Below are positions 35,719-46,318 of a stretch of 64,000 nucleotides of DNA, one piece after another (position 1 is the stretch's first letter; each line of letters opens with the position of its first letter). Below the pieces are notes generated by a model. It was not told where the DNA came from. It worked only from the letters and a program-made list of their open reading frames with translations, and made no database searches. Source of the stretch: Streptosporangium amethystogenes (GTDB taxonomy: Bacteria; Actinomycetota; Actinomycetes; Streptosporangiales; Streptosporangiaceae); assembly GCF_000721075.1 (NCBI RefSeq), contig NZ_JOEQ01000002.1, positions 186,001-250,000 on the forward strand, written 5' to 3'. The translations under genes were made by a program, and so were the position numbers.

Positions 35719-36965
35719 ACGCCGCGCCCTGGGGGCGGACGCCACTGGGCGGCGTCGGGGTGCCCCGAGGTCCCGGGGGCACCGTCCCACGGATACGGCG
35801 AGTTCCCCGGCGGGACGTTGCCGCCGGGGGGCTGCGGTGGTGGCTGCGGGGTGAACTGAGCGCGGGAGGCGGCCATGCACTCCAGCAGCGCCCGCTGCTC
35901 CTCGTTGAACGTACGCTCGTCGATCACGTGCCCCCTGGCCCGCTCGTGGAGCAGGCCCAGCTCGGTGGCCGCGAGCTGGTAGTCGCTCATCGCCCGCAGG
36001 CCCGCCCTGCCGCCGTTGTTCCTGGCCCACTTCCTGGCGTGGCGGCGCCCCGGCAGGGAGGAGAGCATCGCGACGTCGTACGAGGAGACCAGTCCCGTCG
36101 CCCAGTAGGCGGGCAGGTAGGTCTGGATGAGCCCGATGATCCGCTTGCGGTCGCGGAAGATGATCCAGATCAGCACGAACAGCACGATCATCAGCAGCAG
36201 GTAGGCGATGGCCAGGCCGGCGAAGCCGACGTAGGAGGCGAAACCATTCCAGATGCCGTGCAGCAGCATCGCGCCGATCCACCCGGCGGCGATGACGAAG
36301 ATCCGGCCAGGCCCCCGGCGCTGCGCCGCGTAGGCCACCGCGACACCGATCATGGAGGTGAACAGCGGGTGGGCGAACGGTGAGAGGATGCCGCGCAGCA
36401 CGACGGTCACCGCCAGGCCCTGCGCGCCCATGTCGTCGAGCGCGGCCACGTAGTAGCTGACGTTCTCGCTCATGGCGAAGCCGAGGCCGACCATGCTGGC
36501 GTAGATGATGCCGTCGGTGGGCCCGTCGAGCTCCGCGCGCCTGAACCTGAGCAGGCCCAGCAGCACCAGGCCCTTCATCGTCTCCTCGACCACCGGGGCA
36601 CCGAACGTGGCGGCGATGTTGCGCGCGTAGTCGTAGCCGAGCCCGGCGGCGTTCTCGATGTAGACGAGGCCGAGGGAGTTGACGACCCCGGCGACCAGGA
36701 CCGCCACGCCCGCTCCCCAGGCGAACGCGAAGATCAGATTGCCTCGCGGCTCGGGCTCGATCCGGTCGAGCGCCAGCACCGCGGCCAGCAGCACGGGAAC
36801 GGGCGCCAGCGCGAGGATCAGGGCGATGAAGAAATAGACGGGGTCGCCGTTCAGCACGTCGAAGGAGAGCGACACCAGGCCGCACAGTCCCGTCAGGACG
36901 AGTCCGGTGATCAGCGCGAGCGACGGGCGATCCCTGAGCACCCACCGGGGGTCACGGCTGGCCAT
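35706..36965 (-). CDS. PrsW-family intramembrane metalloprotease
   Basis: This 419-aa polytopic protein has about eight helices. The active-site motifs of the PrsW/CPBP group are visible: EETMKG, MSENVSYY, FAHPLFTSMIG and LLHGIWNGF. Relatives cleave membrane anti-sigma factors or modify prenyl proteins. The C-terminus is a cytosolic, Pro/Gly-rich tail of about 60 residues. The ATG at 36965 has TACGGT six bases upstream and no ribosome-binding site, so it is probably leaderless. Confidence 0.9.
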   Translation of the reverse strand: MASRDPRWVLRDRPSLALITGLVLTGLCGLVSLSFDVLNGDPVYFFIALILALAPVPVLLAAVLALDRIEPEPRGNLIFAFAWGAGVAVLVAGVVNSLGLVYIENAAGLGYDYARNIAATFGAPVVEETMKGLVLLGLLRFRRAELDGPTDGIIYASMVGLGFAMSENVSYYVAALDDMGAQGLAVTVVLRGILSPFAHPLFTSMIGVAVAYAAQRRGPGRIFVIAAGWIGAMLLHGIWNGFASYVGFAGLAIAYLLLMIVLFVLIWIIFRDRKRIIGLIQTYLPAYWATGLVSSYDVAMLSSLPGRRHARKWARNNGGRAGLRAMSDYQLAATELGLLHERARGHVIDERTFNEEQRALLECMAASRAQFTPQPPPQPPGGNVPPGNSPYPWDGAPGTSGHPDAAQWRPPPGRGVHPD

Positions 36966-37277
36966 GAGGCAACCGTAACCGTTGACTTCCGCCCCATGAA
37001 TCAAACCGGGATATCTCAGCGCGAAGGTCTACGATCGGCGCCCGACGGCCGGCACTCCACCCCCCGGATACGGAAACCATGCCGAGCCCTGGAACGGCCC
37101 CGGGACCGGAGCGGTGATCCGGCTCCCGAGGTTTTCCGACGACCATGAGTTGCCCTCCCCACGACCAGGCCCGGCCCGGGCCGGGCAAGAAAACGTGTTC
37201 CCCACCCGGGAGACGTCTCCCCCTCGAACGAGACGCGGAAACGGGCATGTGGCAGGAGAGCGTATCTGTGAGAGGGC
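36966..37277. other. Intergenic region between prsW-like gene and ctaB
   Basis: No gene is supported here. It holds the -10 (ACCGTA on plus, 36972-36977) of the PrsW gene and a perfect 18-bp palindrome GCCCGGCCCGGGCCGGGC at 37169-37186, about 90 bp beyond the ctaB stop. The palindrome could stop ctaB transcripts, but no T-run follows it on the minus strand. Confidence 0.5.
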
Positions 37278-38231
37278 TCAGACGAACATCGAGTCGATGG
37301 CGACGGCGAGGAAGAGCAGCGCCAGGTAGGCGTTGGACCAGTGGAAGAAGCGCATCGGGCGCAGATCGACCCCCGTCTTGCCCGCGTTGACCCGGCCGAG
37401 GAGGCGGTGAACCTCCCACAGGCAGGCGGCGCCGAGGACGGCGGCGACGGCGGGGTAGAGCAGGGTGGTTCCGGCCACCGGCCACAGCAGCAGCGAGCAG
37501 AGCACCGTCGCCCAGGTGTAGACGATGCTCTCCAGCACCACCCGGCGCTCGGTGGCGACCACCGGAAGCATGGGGACCTTCGCCGCGGCGTAGTCCTCCT
37601 TGTAGCGCATGGCGAGGGTCCAGGTGTGCGGAGGCGTCCAGAAGAACACCACGCCGAAGAGCACCACGGGGGCCCAGTCGAGGCTGCCGGTGACACCGGC
37701 CCAGCCGATCAGCACCGGCATGCAGCCCGCGATCCCCCCCCACACCACGTTCTGCGAGGTCCGCCGCTTGAGGATCATCGAGTAGACGAGCACGTAGAAC
37801 AGGTTCGCGGCCAGCGACAGGCCGGCGGCGAGCCAGTTCACGGTCAACCCGAGGCCAAGGGTCGACAGCACCCCGAGAATGATCCCGAAGATCAGCGCGT
37901 TGGTCGGCGGCACCAGGTCGCGGGCGAGCGGACGGCGCCGGGTGCGGCGCATGGCCGCGTCGATGTCACGGTCGATGTAGCAGTTCAGGGCGTTCGCACT
38001 GCCCGCCGACAGGGTGCCGAACACCAGGGTGTTGACGGCGATCCACAGCGGTGGCAGGCCCTTGGCCGCCAGGAACATCACCGGCAGCGTCGTGATCAGC
38101 AGCAGCTCGATGATCCGCGGCTTCGTGAGGGCGACGTAGGCCTTCACGACGTCGCCGAAGGAACGAGACGCGGCGTGTTCGGCCGCGTCCGCCTCGGGCA
38201 GGACCGTCGATTGCTTGTCGGTGAGCACCAT
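37278..38231 (-). CDS. ctaB: Protoheme IX farnesyltransferase CtaB
   Basis: This 317-aa UbiA-family prenyltransferase makes heme O by adding a farnesyl group to heme B. About nine membrane helices are present. The first Asp-rich motif is NCYIDRDID near residue 83, and a second conserved loop is [16 protein letters not shown]. The start ATG at 38231 has no strong ribosome-binding site. It is divergent from tkt, a gene order typical for actinobacteria. Confidence 0.95.
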   Translation of the reverse strand: MVLTDKQSTVLPEADAAEHAASRSFGDVVKAYVALTKPRIIELLLITTLPVMFLAAKGLPPLWIAVNTLVFGTLSAGSANALNCYIDRDIDAAMRRTRRRPLARDLVPPTNALIFGIILGVLSTLGLGLTVNWLAAGLSLAANLFYVLVYSMILKRRTSQNVVWGGIAGCMPVLIGWAGVTGSLDWAPVVLFGVVFFWTPPHTWTLAMRYKEDYAAAKVPMLPVVATERRVVLESIVYTWATVLCSLLLWPVAGTTLLYPAVAAVLGAACLWEVHRLLGRVNAGKTGVDLRPMRFFHWSNAYLALLFLAVAIDSMFV

Positions 38232-38823
38232 CTAAGGCGCTTCCAGCACGTGCGGGGTCAACGCGTAACCTCTGATTAGAGCGGATCCATGGATGCGGGC
38301 ACCAGCCAGCCTTTGAGGACTCACTGTAGTTGCAGGGGAGTCCGGTCCCGGCACGGGGTGCGGAAGCCTCACGAGGCGACACCCGCCGTGCCGGGGAAAC
38401 GCGCCGACCGCCGATCTGACGGAACCGCCCCGGATCGATCTACGCCACGTTGACGCCCTCTCCGGCGGGAACGCCGAAGATCCCTGCCATGTCGTCTGCG
38501 CGACATCTTGGTGGGTTCCTGTCTCACAGCCAAGTGCCCGAGTGTGTTCAGGTCTTGTCCCAGCTCCGCAGGCGTTTAACGTCTCCGCCCGCCCGGCGGC
38601 GACCCGAGCACTGCACTGGATTTCGCCCTGATCGACAGCGAAACGCGGAGGGGCGAGGCACGCTTGCGCCCTGGCAGGCACTTTCCCGCAAACCTTCCCC
38701 GCCCCGAAGCCCGGAGCCCTGGCCGGTACTCAGCTAACGCGGCCGAAACCGTTAGGGTCCCATGTGGGCGGGAAATACCAGACCGGCGCCACCATCACAC
38801 TATTAGATCCGGAGACCGAGCAG
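38232..38823. other. Divergent ctaB-tkt intergenic region with a nested hairpin
   Basis: No credible gene lies here. A nested inverted repeat spans 38347-38395: outer arms CCCGGCACGG and CCGTGCCGGG pair perfectly, with inner pairs GGTG/CACC and a small GCCTC/GAGGC stem. TAGGGT at 38753-38758, five bases before an in-frame GTG (38764), may be the tkt -10. Confidence 0.5.
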
Positions 38824-40935
38824 TTGAGCAGCGAACTCGTGCCAGCCCTTGAATGGAGCGACCTGGACCGCCGCGCGGTCGATGTCGTGCGGGCCCTGGC
38901 CATGGATGCGGTAGAGAAGGCGGGCTCGGGCCACCCGGGCACCGCGATGAGCCTGGCGCCCGCCGCGTACCTGCTGTTCCAGCAGGTGATGCGGCATGAT
39001 CCGTCAGACCCCTCCTGGGTGGGCCGTGACCGGTTCGTCCTTTCGGCCGGCCACACCAGTCTGACCCTCTACATTCAGCTCTACCTGTCGGGCTACGGCC
39101 TGAGCCTGGACGACCTCAAGGCTCTGCGCCAGTGGGAGAGCCTGACCCCCGGCCACCCCGAGCACGGCCACACCGTCGGCGTCGAGACCACCACGGGGCC
39201 GCTGGGCCAGGGCCTGGGCAACGCGGTCGGCATGGCCATGGCCGCCCGCCGCGAGCGTGGTCTGTTCGATCCGGACGCGGCGCAGGGCGCGAGCCCGTTC
39301 GACCACCACATCTGGTGCATCGCCTCCGAGGGGGACATCGAGGAGGGCATCAGCCACGAGGTCAGCGCCCTCGCGGGCCACCAGAGACTGGGCAACCTGA
39401 CCGTCGTCTTCGACAGCAACCACATCTCGATCGAGGACGACACCCAGATCGCGCTGAGCGAGGACGTCGTCAAGCGCTACGAGGCGTACGGCTGGCACAC
39501 CCAGACCGTCGACTGGACGCGGACCGGCGACTACGTCGAGGACGTCGAGGCGCTGTACCAGGCGCTGGAGGCCGCCCGCGCCGAGACCGGCAGGCCGTCG
39601 TTCATCCGGCTGCGCACGATCATCGGCTGGCCCGCACCCAACAAGAAGAACACCGGCAAGATCCACGGCTCGGCGCTGGGTGCCGACGAGGTCGCCGCCA
39701 CCAAGAAGGTCCTGGGCCTTGACGAGGCCAAGAGCTTCGACGTTCCCGCCGAGGTCCTGGAGCACGCCCGCGAGGTCGTCAAGCGCGGCCGTGCCGCGCG
39801 GACCGATTGGGACAAGCTCTACCGGAGCTGGCGCGAGGCCAACCCCGAGCGGGCCGCCGAGTTCGACCGCATCTCCGTGCGGCAGCTCCCCGCCGGCTGG
39901 AGCGAGGCGCTGCCGATCTTCGAGGTCGGCTCCTCCGTCGCCACCCGCAAGGCCTCCGGCGAGGTGCTCAACAGCCTCGCGCCGGTGCTGCCCGAGCTGT
40001 GGGGCGGCTCGGCCGACCTGGCCGAGTCCAACAACACCACGATGAAGGGCGAGCCGTCCTTCATCCCCGACGAGTTCCAGACCAAGGACTTCCCGGGCAA
40101 CCCCTACGGCCGCACGCTGCACTTCGGCATCCGCGAGCACGGGATGGGAGCGATCCTCAACGGCATCGCGCTGCACAACGGCACCCGCCCCTACGGTGGC
40201 ACGTTCCTGGTCTTCAGCGACTACATGCGCCCGGCCGTGCGACTGGCGGCGCTGATGAGGCTGCCGGTCACCTACGTGTGGACGCACGACTCCATCGGCC
40301 TGGGCGAGGACGGCCCGACGCACCAGCCCATCGAGCACCTGTGGTCGCTGCGCGCCATCCCCGGCCTCGACGTGGTCCGCCCCGCCGACGCCAACGAGAC
40401 GGCCGCCGCCTGGCAGGTCGTGCTGGAGCACAACGACCGCCCGGCCGCGCTGGCGCTGACCCGCCAGAACCTGCCGGTCTACGAGGGCACCCGCGACGCG
40501 ACGAAGGTCGCCCGTGGCGGCTACATTCTGCGGGAGGCCTCCAACGGGCAGCCCGCCGTGGTCCTGATCGGCACCGGCTCCGAGGTCGAACTGGCCGTCG
40601 AGGCCCGCGAGATCCTGGAGGCGGAGGGCATCGCCACCCGAGTCGTGTCGATGCCGTGCGTGGAGTGGTTCCACACCCAGGACACGGCCTACCGGCAGAC
40701 GGTGCTGCCCTCCTCGGTCCGCGCGCGGGTGGCGGTGGAGGCGGGAATCTCACTGGGCTGGCGGGAGTTCGTGGGAGATGAGGGGGAGGTGGTCAGCCTG
40801 GAGCACTTCGGTGCCTCGGCTCCCTACAGGACCCTCTACGAGCAGTTCGGCCTGACCGCCGAGCGCGTGGTCGCCGCAGCCAAGGCGAGCCTCGCCAAGA
40901 CCGGAGCCGACAAGGGCGAGACGACAGGAAACTGA
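38824..40935 (+). CDS. tkt: Transketolase
   Basis: This thiamine-diphosphate enzyme (703 aa from this start) exchanges C2 units in the pentose phosphate pathway. The N-terminal signature [12 protein letters not shown], the cofactor-binding [13 protein letters not shown]...[11 protein letters not shown] region and the transketolase signature GEDGPTHQP are present. The TTG at 38824 has GGAG nine bases upstream and gives the family N-terminus; a GTG at 38764 behind a possible -10 would add 20 residues. It starts the tkt-tal-pgi-zwf-opcA operon. Confidence 0.94.
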   Translation: MSSELVPALEWSDLDRRAVDVVRALAMDAVEKAGSGHPGTAMSLAPAAYLLFQQVMRHDPSDPSWVGRDRFVLSAGHTSLTLYIQLYLSGYGLSLDDLKALRQWESLTPGHPEHGHTVGVETTTGPLGQGLGNAVGMAMAARRERGLFDPDAAQGASPFDHHIWCIASEGDIEEGISHEVSALAGHQRLGNLTVVFDSNHISIEDDTQIALSEDVVKRYEAYGWHTQTVDWTRTGDYVEDVEALYQALEAARAETGRPSFIRLRTIIGWPAPNKKNTGKIHGSALGADEVAATKKVLGLDEAKSFDVPAEVLEHAREVVKRGRAARTDWDKLYRSWREANPERAAEFDRISVRQLPAGWSEALPIFEVGSSVATRKASGEVLNSLAPVLPELWGGSADLAESNNTTMKGEPSFIPDEFQTKDFPGNPYGRTLHFGIREHGMGAILNGIALHNGTRPYGGTFLVFSDYMRPAVRLAALMRLPVTYVWTHDSIGLGEDGPTHQPIEHLWSLRAIPGLDVVRPADANETAAAWQVVLEHNDRPAALALTRQNLPVYEGTRDATKVARGGYILREASNGQPAVVLIGTGSEVELAVEAREILEAEGIATRVVSMPCVEWFHTQDTAYRQTVLPSSVRARVAVEAGISLGWREFVGDEGEVVSLEHFGASAPYRTLYEQFGLTAERVVAAAKASLAKTGADKGETTGN

Positions 40936-40937
40936 TC

Positions 40938-42041
40938 ATGAGTGAGATCCTGAGGAAACTCTCCGAGCAGGGCGTCTCCATATGGCTGGACGACATCAGC
41001 CGCGAGCGCCTGCGTACCGGCAATCTCCAGTCGCTGATCCGCGACCGGCAGGTGGTCGGCGTCACCTCCAACCCGACGATCTTCGCCTCCGCGCTGAGCA
41101 AGGGCGACGCCTACGACACCCAGCTGCATGATCTGAAGATCCGCGGCGTCGACGTCGAGGAGGCGGTGCGCTCCATCACCACCTACGACATCCGCTGGGC
41201 CGCCGACGTGCTGCGCCCCGTCTACGACGCCACCGGCACCGTGGACGGCCGGGTGTCGATCGAGGTCGACCCACGCCTGGCCCGGGAGACGGAGAAGACC
41301 ATCGCCGAGGCGCGCGCGCTGTGGTGGCTGGTCGACCGGCCCAACCTGTTCATCAAGATCCCGGCCACCGCCGAGGGCCTGCCCGCGATCACCCGGGCGA
41401 TCTCCGAGGGCATCAGCGTCAACGTCACGCTGATCTTCTCCCTGGAGCGCTACCGCGCCGTGATGAACGCCTGGCTGAGCGGCCTTGAGCAGGCCAAGGC
41501 CAAGGGCCTCGACCTGTCGGGCATCGAGTCGGTGGCCTCGTTCTTCGTCAGCCGGCTGGACGGCGAGATCGACAAGCGCCTGGACAAGATCGGCACCCCC
41601 GAGGCCCTGGCGCTGAAGGGGAAGGCCGCGCTCGCCAACGCCCGGCTGGCCTTCGCCGCCTTCGAGGAGGTCGTCGCCTCCCCGCGCTGGCAGGCGCTGG
41701 CCCTGGCCGGAGCCCGGCCACAGCGCCCCCTGTGGGCCTCCACCGGTACCAAGAACCCCGACTACCCGGACACTCTCTACGTCGACGGGCTGGTCACCTC
41801 CGGCAGCGTCAACACGATGCCGGAGAAGACCCTCGAGGCGACGGCCGACCATGGCAGGATCACCGGTGACACGGTCCGTCCCTCCTACGAGGAGGCCTGG
41901 AACACCATGGCCGCGCTCAAGGAGATCGGCATCGACTACGACGACGTCGTGAGGTTCCTGGAAGAGGACGGCGTGGACAAGTTCGAGGCCTCCTGGACCG
42001 AGCTGCTGGCGACCGTCGCCGCCGAGCTGAAGAAGGCATGA
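40938..42041 (+). CDS. tal: Transaldolase
   Basis: This 367-aa enzyme transfers a dihydroxyacetone unit in the pentose phosphate pathway. The Schiff-base Lys is in [11 protein letters not shown] near residue 140, and [11 protein letters not shown] is the N-terminal signature. The ATG lies two bases after the tkt stop with GACAGGAAACTG preceding. It is the long bacterial type that pairs with tkt in actinobacteria. Confidence 0.95.
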   Translation: MSEILRKLSEQGVSIWLDDISRERLRTGNLQSLIRDRQVVGVTSNPTIFASALSKGDAYDTQLHDLKIRGVDVEEAVRSITTYDIRWAADVLRPVYDATGTVDGRVSIEVDPRLARETEKTIAEARALWWLVDRPNLFIKIPATAEGLPAITRAISEGISVNVTLIFSLERYRAVMNAWLSGLEQAKAKGLDLSGIESVASFFVSRLDGEIDKRLDKIGTPEALALKGKAALANARLAFAAFEEVVASPRWQALALAGARPQRPLWASTGTKNPDYPDTLYVDGLVTSGSVNTMPEKTLEATADHGRITGDTVRPSYEEAWNTMAALKEIGIDYDDVVRFLEEDGVDKFEASWTELLATVAAELKKA

Positions 42042-42049
42042 GGGAGCAC

Positions 42050-43681
42050 ATGTCAGTGTCCGTGACGTTCGGCGAGGACGACCTCACCGAACAGGCCTCG
42101 GAGACGGCCGGCCGGCTCGTCTCCGAGGGGGTCCCCCAGTCCCTGGCCGCCGGCGACCCCACGCTGTGGGGCCCGGAGGCCGGGCCCGAGGCGGCCGTCC
42201 GGCTCGGCTGGCTCAACCTCCCGCTGACGAGCAGGCCGCTGCTCGGCCAGATCGGCGAACTGGTGGAGTGGGCCCGTGCCGAGGGCCTGGACCACGTGGT
42301 CCTGGCGGGCATGGGCGGTTCCTCCCTCGCTCCCGAGGTCATCACCGGCTCCGCCGACGTACCGCTGACCGTGCTCGACACCACCGACCCCGGCCAGGTA
42401 CGCCGCGCGCTGGAGGACCGGCTGGAGAGCACGCTGCTGGTCGTCGCCAGCAAGAGCGGCGGCACCGTCGAGACCGACAGCCACCGGCGGATCTACGAGA
42501 AGGCCTTCCGCGACGCCGGGATCGACCCGGCGAGCAGGATCGTCGTCATCACCGACCCGGGCTCGCCGCTGGAGCTCAGCGCCCGCGAGGCGGGCTACCG
42601 GGTGGTCCTGGCCGACCCGAACGTGGGCGGCCGCTACAGCGCCCTGACCGCTTTCGGGCTGGTGCCCAGCGCGCTGGCGGGCGCCGACGTCGAGCAGCTG
42701 CTCGACGACGCCGCCGAGGTGCTGCCGCTGCTGTCGCGCTCGGAGGGCAACCCCGGCCTCGACCTGGGCGCCGCCCTGGGGGCCGCCGCGGTGGCCGGGC
42801 GCGACAAGCTGGTGATCGAGGACGGCCTTTCGGAGATCAACGGCCTGCCCGACTGGATCGAGCAGCTGATCGCCGAGTCCACCGGCAAGTCCGGCAAGGG
42901 CATCCTGCCCGTCGTGGGCGCCGACCCCGGCGACGCCGACGACGAGCTGCTCGCCGGGATCGACACCGACGGCGTGGTGACCGTCGCCGGCCCGCTGGGC
43001 GCGCAGTTCCTCGTCTGGGAGTACGCCACGGCCGTCGCCGGGCGCGTCCTGGGCATCGACCCGTTCAACCAGCCGAACGTGGCCGAGTCCAAGGAGAACA
43101 CCGCCAAGCTGCTCGGCCGGAGCGAGCTGCCGGTCGGCGCCCCGATCCTCGTCGACGGTCCGGTGGAGGTCCACGGCGAGCTGCCGCCGGGCATGGAGGC
43201 CCCCAAGAACCTGTCCGACGTGCTCACTGGGCTGCTGGAGGCGATCCCCTCCGACGGCTACCTCGCGGTGATGGCCTACCTCGACAGGGAGGCGGCCTTC
43301 GACGCCCCGTACCCCGAGGGCGCCTCGTTCGAGGAGATGACGGACGTGTGGAGCGCGGCCGACCCGGCCACGCTCCGCGGGATGCTCGCGGTCCGCACCG
43401 AGCGGCCGGTCACCTTCGGGTGGGGGCCCCGCTTCCTGCACTCCACCGGCCAGTACCACAAGGGCGGCCCGCAGAACGGGGTGTTCCTGCAGATCACCGG
43501 GGCCGTCGAGAACGACCTGGAGGTTCCCGGCAAGTCCTACACCCTGGGCCGCCTCCAGCTCGCCCAGGCACTGGGCGACCTGGGCGCCCTGGCCAGCCGG
43601 GGGCGCCCCGCCGTGCGACTGCACCTGACCGACCGCGTCGCCGGTGTCGCGCACCTGCTCGCCGCCTCACGGGAGGTCTGA
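42050..43681 (+). CDS. pgi: Glucose-6-phosphate isomerase
   Basis: This 543-aa isomerase has sugar-phosphate-binding SIS folds with GMGGSSLAPE, SKSGGTVETD and the C-terminal HSTGQYHKGGPQNG. It links glycolysis to the pathway genes around it. The sequence is the shorter actinobacterial type, diverged from the E. coli form; some relatives are fused to or confused with transaldolase. The start is ATG 42050 or ATG 42038, which overlaps the tal stop; both have weak spacing to purine-rich sequence. Confidence 0.92.
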   Translation: MSVSVTFGEDDLTEQASETAGRLVSEGVPQSLAAGDPTLWGPEAGPEAAVRLGWLNLPLTSRPLLGQIGELVEWARAEGLDHVVLAGMGGSSLAPEVITGSADVPLTVLDTTDPGQVRRALEDRLESTLLVVASKSGGTVETDSHRRIYEKAFRDAGIDPASRIVVITDPGSPLELSAREAGYRVVLADPNVGGRYSALTAFGLVPSALAGADVEQLLDDAAEVLPLLSRSEGNPGLDLGAALGAAAVAGRDKLVIEDGLSEINGLPDWIEQLIAESTGKSGKGILPVVGADPGDADDELLAGIDTDGVVTVAGPLGAQFLVWEYATAVAGRVLGIDPFNQPNVAESKENTAKLLGRSELPVGAPILVDGPVEVHGELPPGMEAPKNLSDVLTGLLEAIPSDGYLAVMAYLDREAAFDAPYPEGASFEEMTDVWSAADPATLRGMLAVRTERPVTFGWGPRFLHSTGQYHKGGPQNGVFLQITGAVENDLEVPGKSYTLGRLQLAQALGDLGALASRGRPAVRLHLTDRVAGVAHLLAASREV

Positions 43682-43700
43682 TGGGTCGCCGGAGGTTCGA

Positions 43701-45353
43701 ATGAGCAGGGAGAACCCCCAACCCCAGGCCGACCGGCCTCGGGCCGAGGAACTCACCGCCACGGGCACCGCGCACGAGGGAGCGGTCACCACAGCCACCG
43801 CCGCCTCGATCGCCGGCATCACCGAGGCCCTGATCGAGTCCAACCCGCTGCGCGATCCGCGCGACAAGCGCCTGCCGCGCGTGGCGGGGCCGTGCGTGCT
43901 GGTGCTGTTCGGCGTGACCGGCGACCTGGCACGCAAGAAGCTGCTACCGGCGATCTACGACCTGGCGAACCGGGGGCTACTGCCCCCGGGCTTCTCCCTG
44001 GTCGGCTTCGCCCGCCGTGACTGGGAGGACCAGGACTTCGCGCAGCTGACCCACGACGCCGTCAAGGAACACGCGCGCACGCCGTTCCGCGAGGAGGTCT
44101 GGAAGCAGCTGTCGGAGGGCATCTTCTTCTGCCGCGGTGAGTTCACCGACGACGGCGCCTTCGACGCGCTGGCGATGATGCTCAAGGAGATCGACGAGAC
44201 CCGGGGCACCGGCGGCAACTACGGCTTCTACCTGTCGGTGCCGCCGAAGTTCTTCCCCGTCGTGGTCCAGCAGCTGAAGCGGACCGACCTGGCGGACGGT
44301 CCCGGGGGCTCCTGGCGCCGGGTGGTGATCGAGAAGCCGTTCGGGCACGACCTGCGAAGCGCCCAGGAGCTCAACGCGATCACCAGCGCGGTCTTCCCGG
44401 AGAGCTCGGTGTTCCGCATAGACCACTACCTGGGCAAGGAGACCGTCCAGAACATCCTGGCGCTGCGGTTCGCCAACAACCTGTTCGAGCCGATCTGGAA
44501 CCGGGGTTATGTCGACCACGTGCAGATCACGATGGCCGAGGACATCGGCATCGGCGGCCGGGCCGGCTACTACGACGGCATCGGCGCGGCGCGCGACGTG
44601 ATCCAGAACCACCTGCTGCAGTTGCTGGCCCTGGTCGGCATGGAGGATCCGACGTCGTTCGGAGCCGACTCGCTGCGCAGGGAGAAGGAGAAGGTCCTCA
44701 AGGCGGTGCGGCTGCCGTCGGACCTGTCGCTGACCACCGCGCGCGGTCGTTACGGGGCCGGTTGGCAGGGCGGCGAGCCGGTCATCGGCTACACGCAGGA
44801 GGAGGGCATCCCGCCCGACTCGATCACCGAGACCTACGCCGCCATCAAGCTGGAGATCGCCAACCGGCGTTGGGCGGGGGTGCCGTTCTACCTGCGCACC
44901 GGCAAAAGGCTCAGCCGGCGGGTCACCGAGGTGGCCGTGGTGTTCCAGCGCGCGCCACACCTTCCGTTCAGCAAGGACGACACCGAGATACTCGGGCAGA
45001 ACGCCCTGGTCATCCGGGTGCAGCCGGACGAGGGCATCACCGTGCGGTTCGGTTCCAAGGTGCCGGGCACCGCCATGGAGGTCAGGGACGTCTCGATGGA
45101 CTTCGCCTACGGCGAGTCGTTCATGGAGTCCTCCCCCGAGGCCTACGAGCGGCTGCTGCTCGACGTGCTGATCGGCGACCCGCCGCTCTTCCCGCACCAG
45201 CGCGAGGTCGAACTGTCCTGGAAGATCCTCGACCCGATCGAGGACTTCTGGAGCACCCAGGGCCCGCCGGAGGAGTATCCCGCAGGCACCTGGGGACCGG
45301 CCTCGGCCGACGAGATGATGGCCCGCGACGGGCACGTCTGGAGGCGGTTGTAG
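43701..45353 (+). CDS. zwf: Glucose-6-phosphate dehydrogenase
   Basis: This 550-aa enzyme performs the first oxidative step of the pentose phosphate pathway. FGVTGDLARKKLLPA binds the coenzyme and RIDHYLGKE carries the catalytic His. The ATG is preceded by GGAGG at five bases. A 55-residue Ala/Thr-rich N-terminal extension precedes the catalytic domain. It is followed directly by its partner gene opcA. Confidence 0.96.
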   Translation: MSRENPQPQADRPRAEELTATGTAHEGAVTTATAASIAGITEALIESNPLRDPRDKRLPRVAGPCVLVLFGVTGDLARKKLLPAIYDLANRGLLPPGFSLVGFARRDWEDQDFAQLTHDAVKEHARTPFREEVWKQLSEGIFFCRGEFTDDGAFDALAMMLKEIDETRGTGGNYGFYLSVPPKFFPVVVQQLKRTDLADGPGGSWRRVVIEKPFGHDLRSAQELNAITSAVFPESSVFRIDHYLGKETVQNILALRFANNLFEPIWNRGYVDHVQITMAEDIGIGGRAGYYDGIGAARDVIQNHLLQLLALVGMEDPTSFGADSLRREKEKVLKAVRLPSDLSLTTARGRYGAGWQGGEPVIGYTQEEGIPPDSITETYAAIKLEIANRRWAGVPFYLRTGKRLSRRVTEVAVVFQRAPHLPFSKDDTEILGQNALVIRVQPDEGITVRFGSKVPGTAMEVRDVSMDFAYGESFMESSPEAYERLLLDVLIGDPPLFPHQREVELSWKILDPIEDFWSTQGPPEEYPAGTWGPASADEMMARDGHVWRRL

Positions 45354-46265
45354 ATGACCAGCTTCATGCTCAGTGGCACGAACGCCTCGAAGATCTCCTC
45401 ACAGCTCACCCACCTGCGCCACCAGATGGGCACCCCGGCGGTCGGCATGGTGCTGACCCTGGTGGTGGTCTGTGGCGAGAGCGACCAGTACGACGCGGTC
45501 CGGGCGGCGACCGAGGCGGCCAGGGAGCACCCCTCCCGGATACTGGTCGTCATTCCTCGCGACCCGAGCGAGCCCAACCGGCTCGACGCCGAGATCCGGT
45601 TCGGCGAGTCGACCCCGGGCGAGGTGATACTGCTCCGTCTGTACGGGGAGCTGACCAGGCACGCCGACTCGGTGGTCAGCCCGCTGCTGCTCACCGACAC
45701 CCCGGTGGTCGCCTGGTGGCCCAGCGACTGTCCCGAGGTCCCGGCCGCGGATCCGATCGGCATGCTGGCCCAGCGTCGCATCGTCGACGCGCGGTCCGCA
45801 CCCGACTCGGTCAAGGCGATCGCCGGCCGGGCCCGCGGGTACGTGCCCGGCGACACCGACCTGGCCTGGACCCGGCTGACGACATGGCGGAGCCTGCTGG
45901 CCGCCGCGTTCGACCAGCCGGTGGCCAAGGTCAAGCGGGGCACCGTGGAGGCCGTGCCCGGCCATGCCAGCGCCCTGCTGCTGGCGGCCTGGCTCGGTGA
46001 GCGCCTCGGCGCGCCGGTGAAGGTCTCCGACTCCTCCGGCCCCGGTCTGACCTCCGTCAAGCTGGTCTCGGGCGACGGTGACATCACCATCACCCGGGGC
46101 GACGGGCGCCTGGCCATGCTCTCTCGTCCCGGTCAGCCGGACCGCCGGGTCGCGCTGGCCCGACGCCCGACGTCGGACCTGCTCGCCGAGGAGCTGCGGC
46201 GGCTGGACCCCGACGAGATCTACGCGGCCGCGATCCAGCGGCTCGCCCGGACCCGTAAGTCCTGA
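45354..46265 (+). CDS. opcA: OpcA, glucose-6-phosphate dehydrogenase assembly protein
   Basis: This 303-aa protein of the OpcA family begins right after the zwf stop codon. OpcA promotes assembly or activity of glucose-6-phosphate dehydrogenase in cyanobacteria and actinobacteria. Motifs such as TPAVGMVLTLVVV, HPSRILVVIPRD and DTPVVAWWPSD match the family. There is no membrane or secretion signal. Confidence 0.94.
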   Translation: MTSFMLSGTNASKISSQLTHLRHQMGTPAVGMVLTLVVVCGESDQYDAVRAATEAAREHPSRILVVIPRDPSEPNRLDAEIRFGESTPGEVILLRLYGELTRHADSVVSPLLLTDTPVVAWWPSDCPEVPAADPIGMLAQRRIVDARSAPDSVKAIAGRARGYVPGDTDLAWTRLTTWRSLLAAAFDQPVAKVKRGTVEAVPGHASALLLAAWLGERLGAPVKVSDSSGPGLTSVKLVSGDGDITITRGDGRLAMLSRPGQPDRRVALARRPTSDLLAEELRRLDPDEIYAAAIQRLARTRKS

Positions 46266-46272
46266 GTCGTCA

Positions 46273-46304
46273 GCGCCCCGCGGACCACCGCGGGGCGCCT
46301 TTTT
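46273..46304 (+). terminator. Strong intrinsic-type terminator between opcA and pgl
   Basis: GCGCCCCGCGG-ACCA-CCGCGGGGCGC is a perfect 11-bp stem followed by CTTTTT. It lies 8 bp after opcA and only 15 bp before pgl, so it either attenuates pgl or ends the upstream transcript. Confidence 0.85.
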
Positions 46305-46318
46305 CGAAAGAGAAGTCC

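Noticed and set aside
39004..40674. 556-codon minus-strand frame over transketolase
   Set aside because: Antisense shadow; the plus strand has all transketolase motifs.
42053..43654. 533-codon minus-strand frame over pgi
   Set aside because: Antisense shadow of glucose-6-phosphate isomerase.
43691..43703. GGAGGTTCGAATG, reminiscent of a tRNA T-arm
   Set aside because: It is the ribosome-binding site and start of zwf; no cloverleaf can be formed around it.
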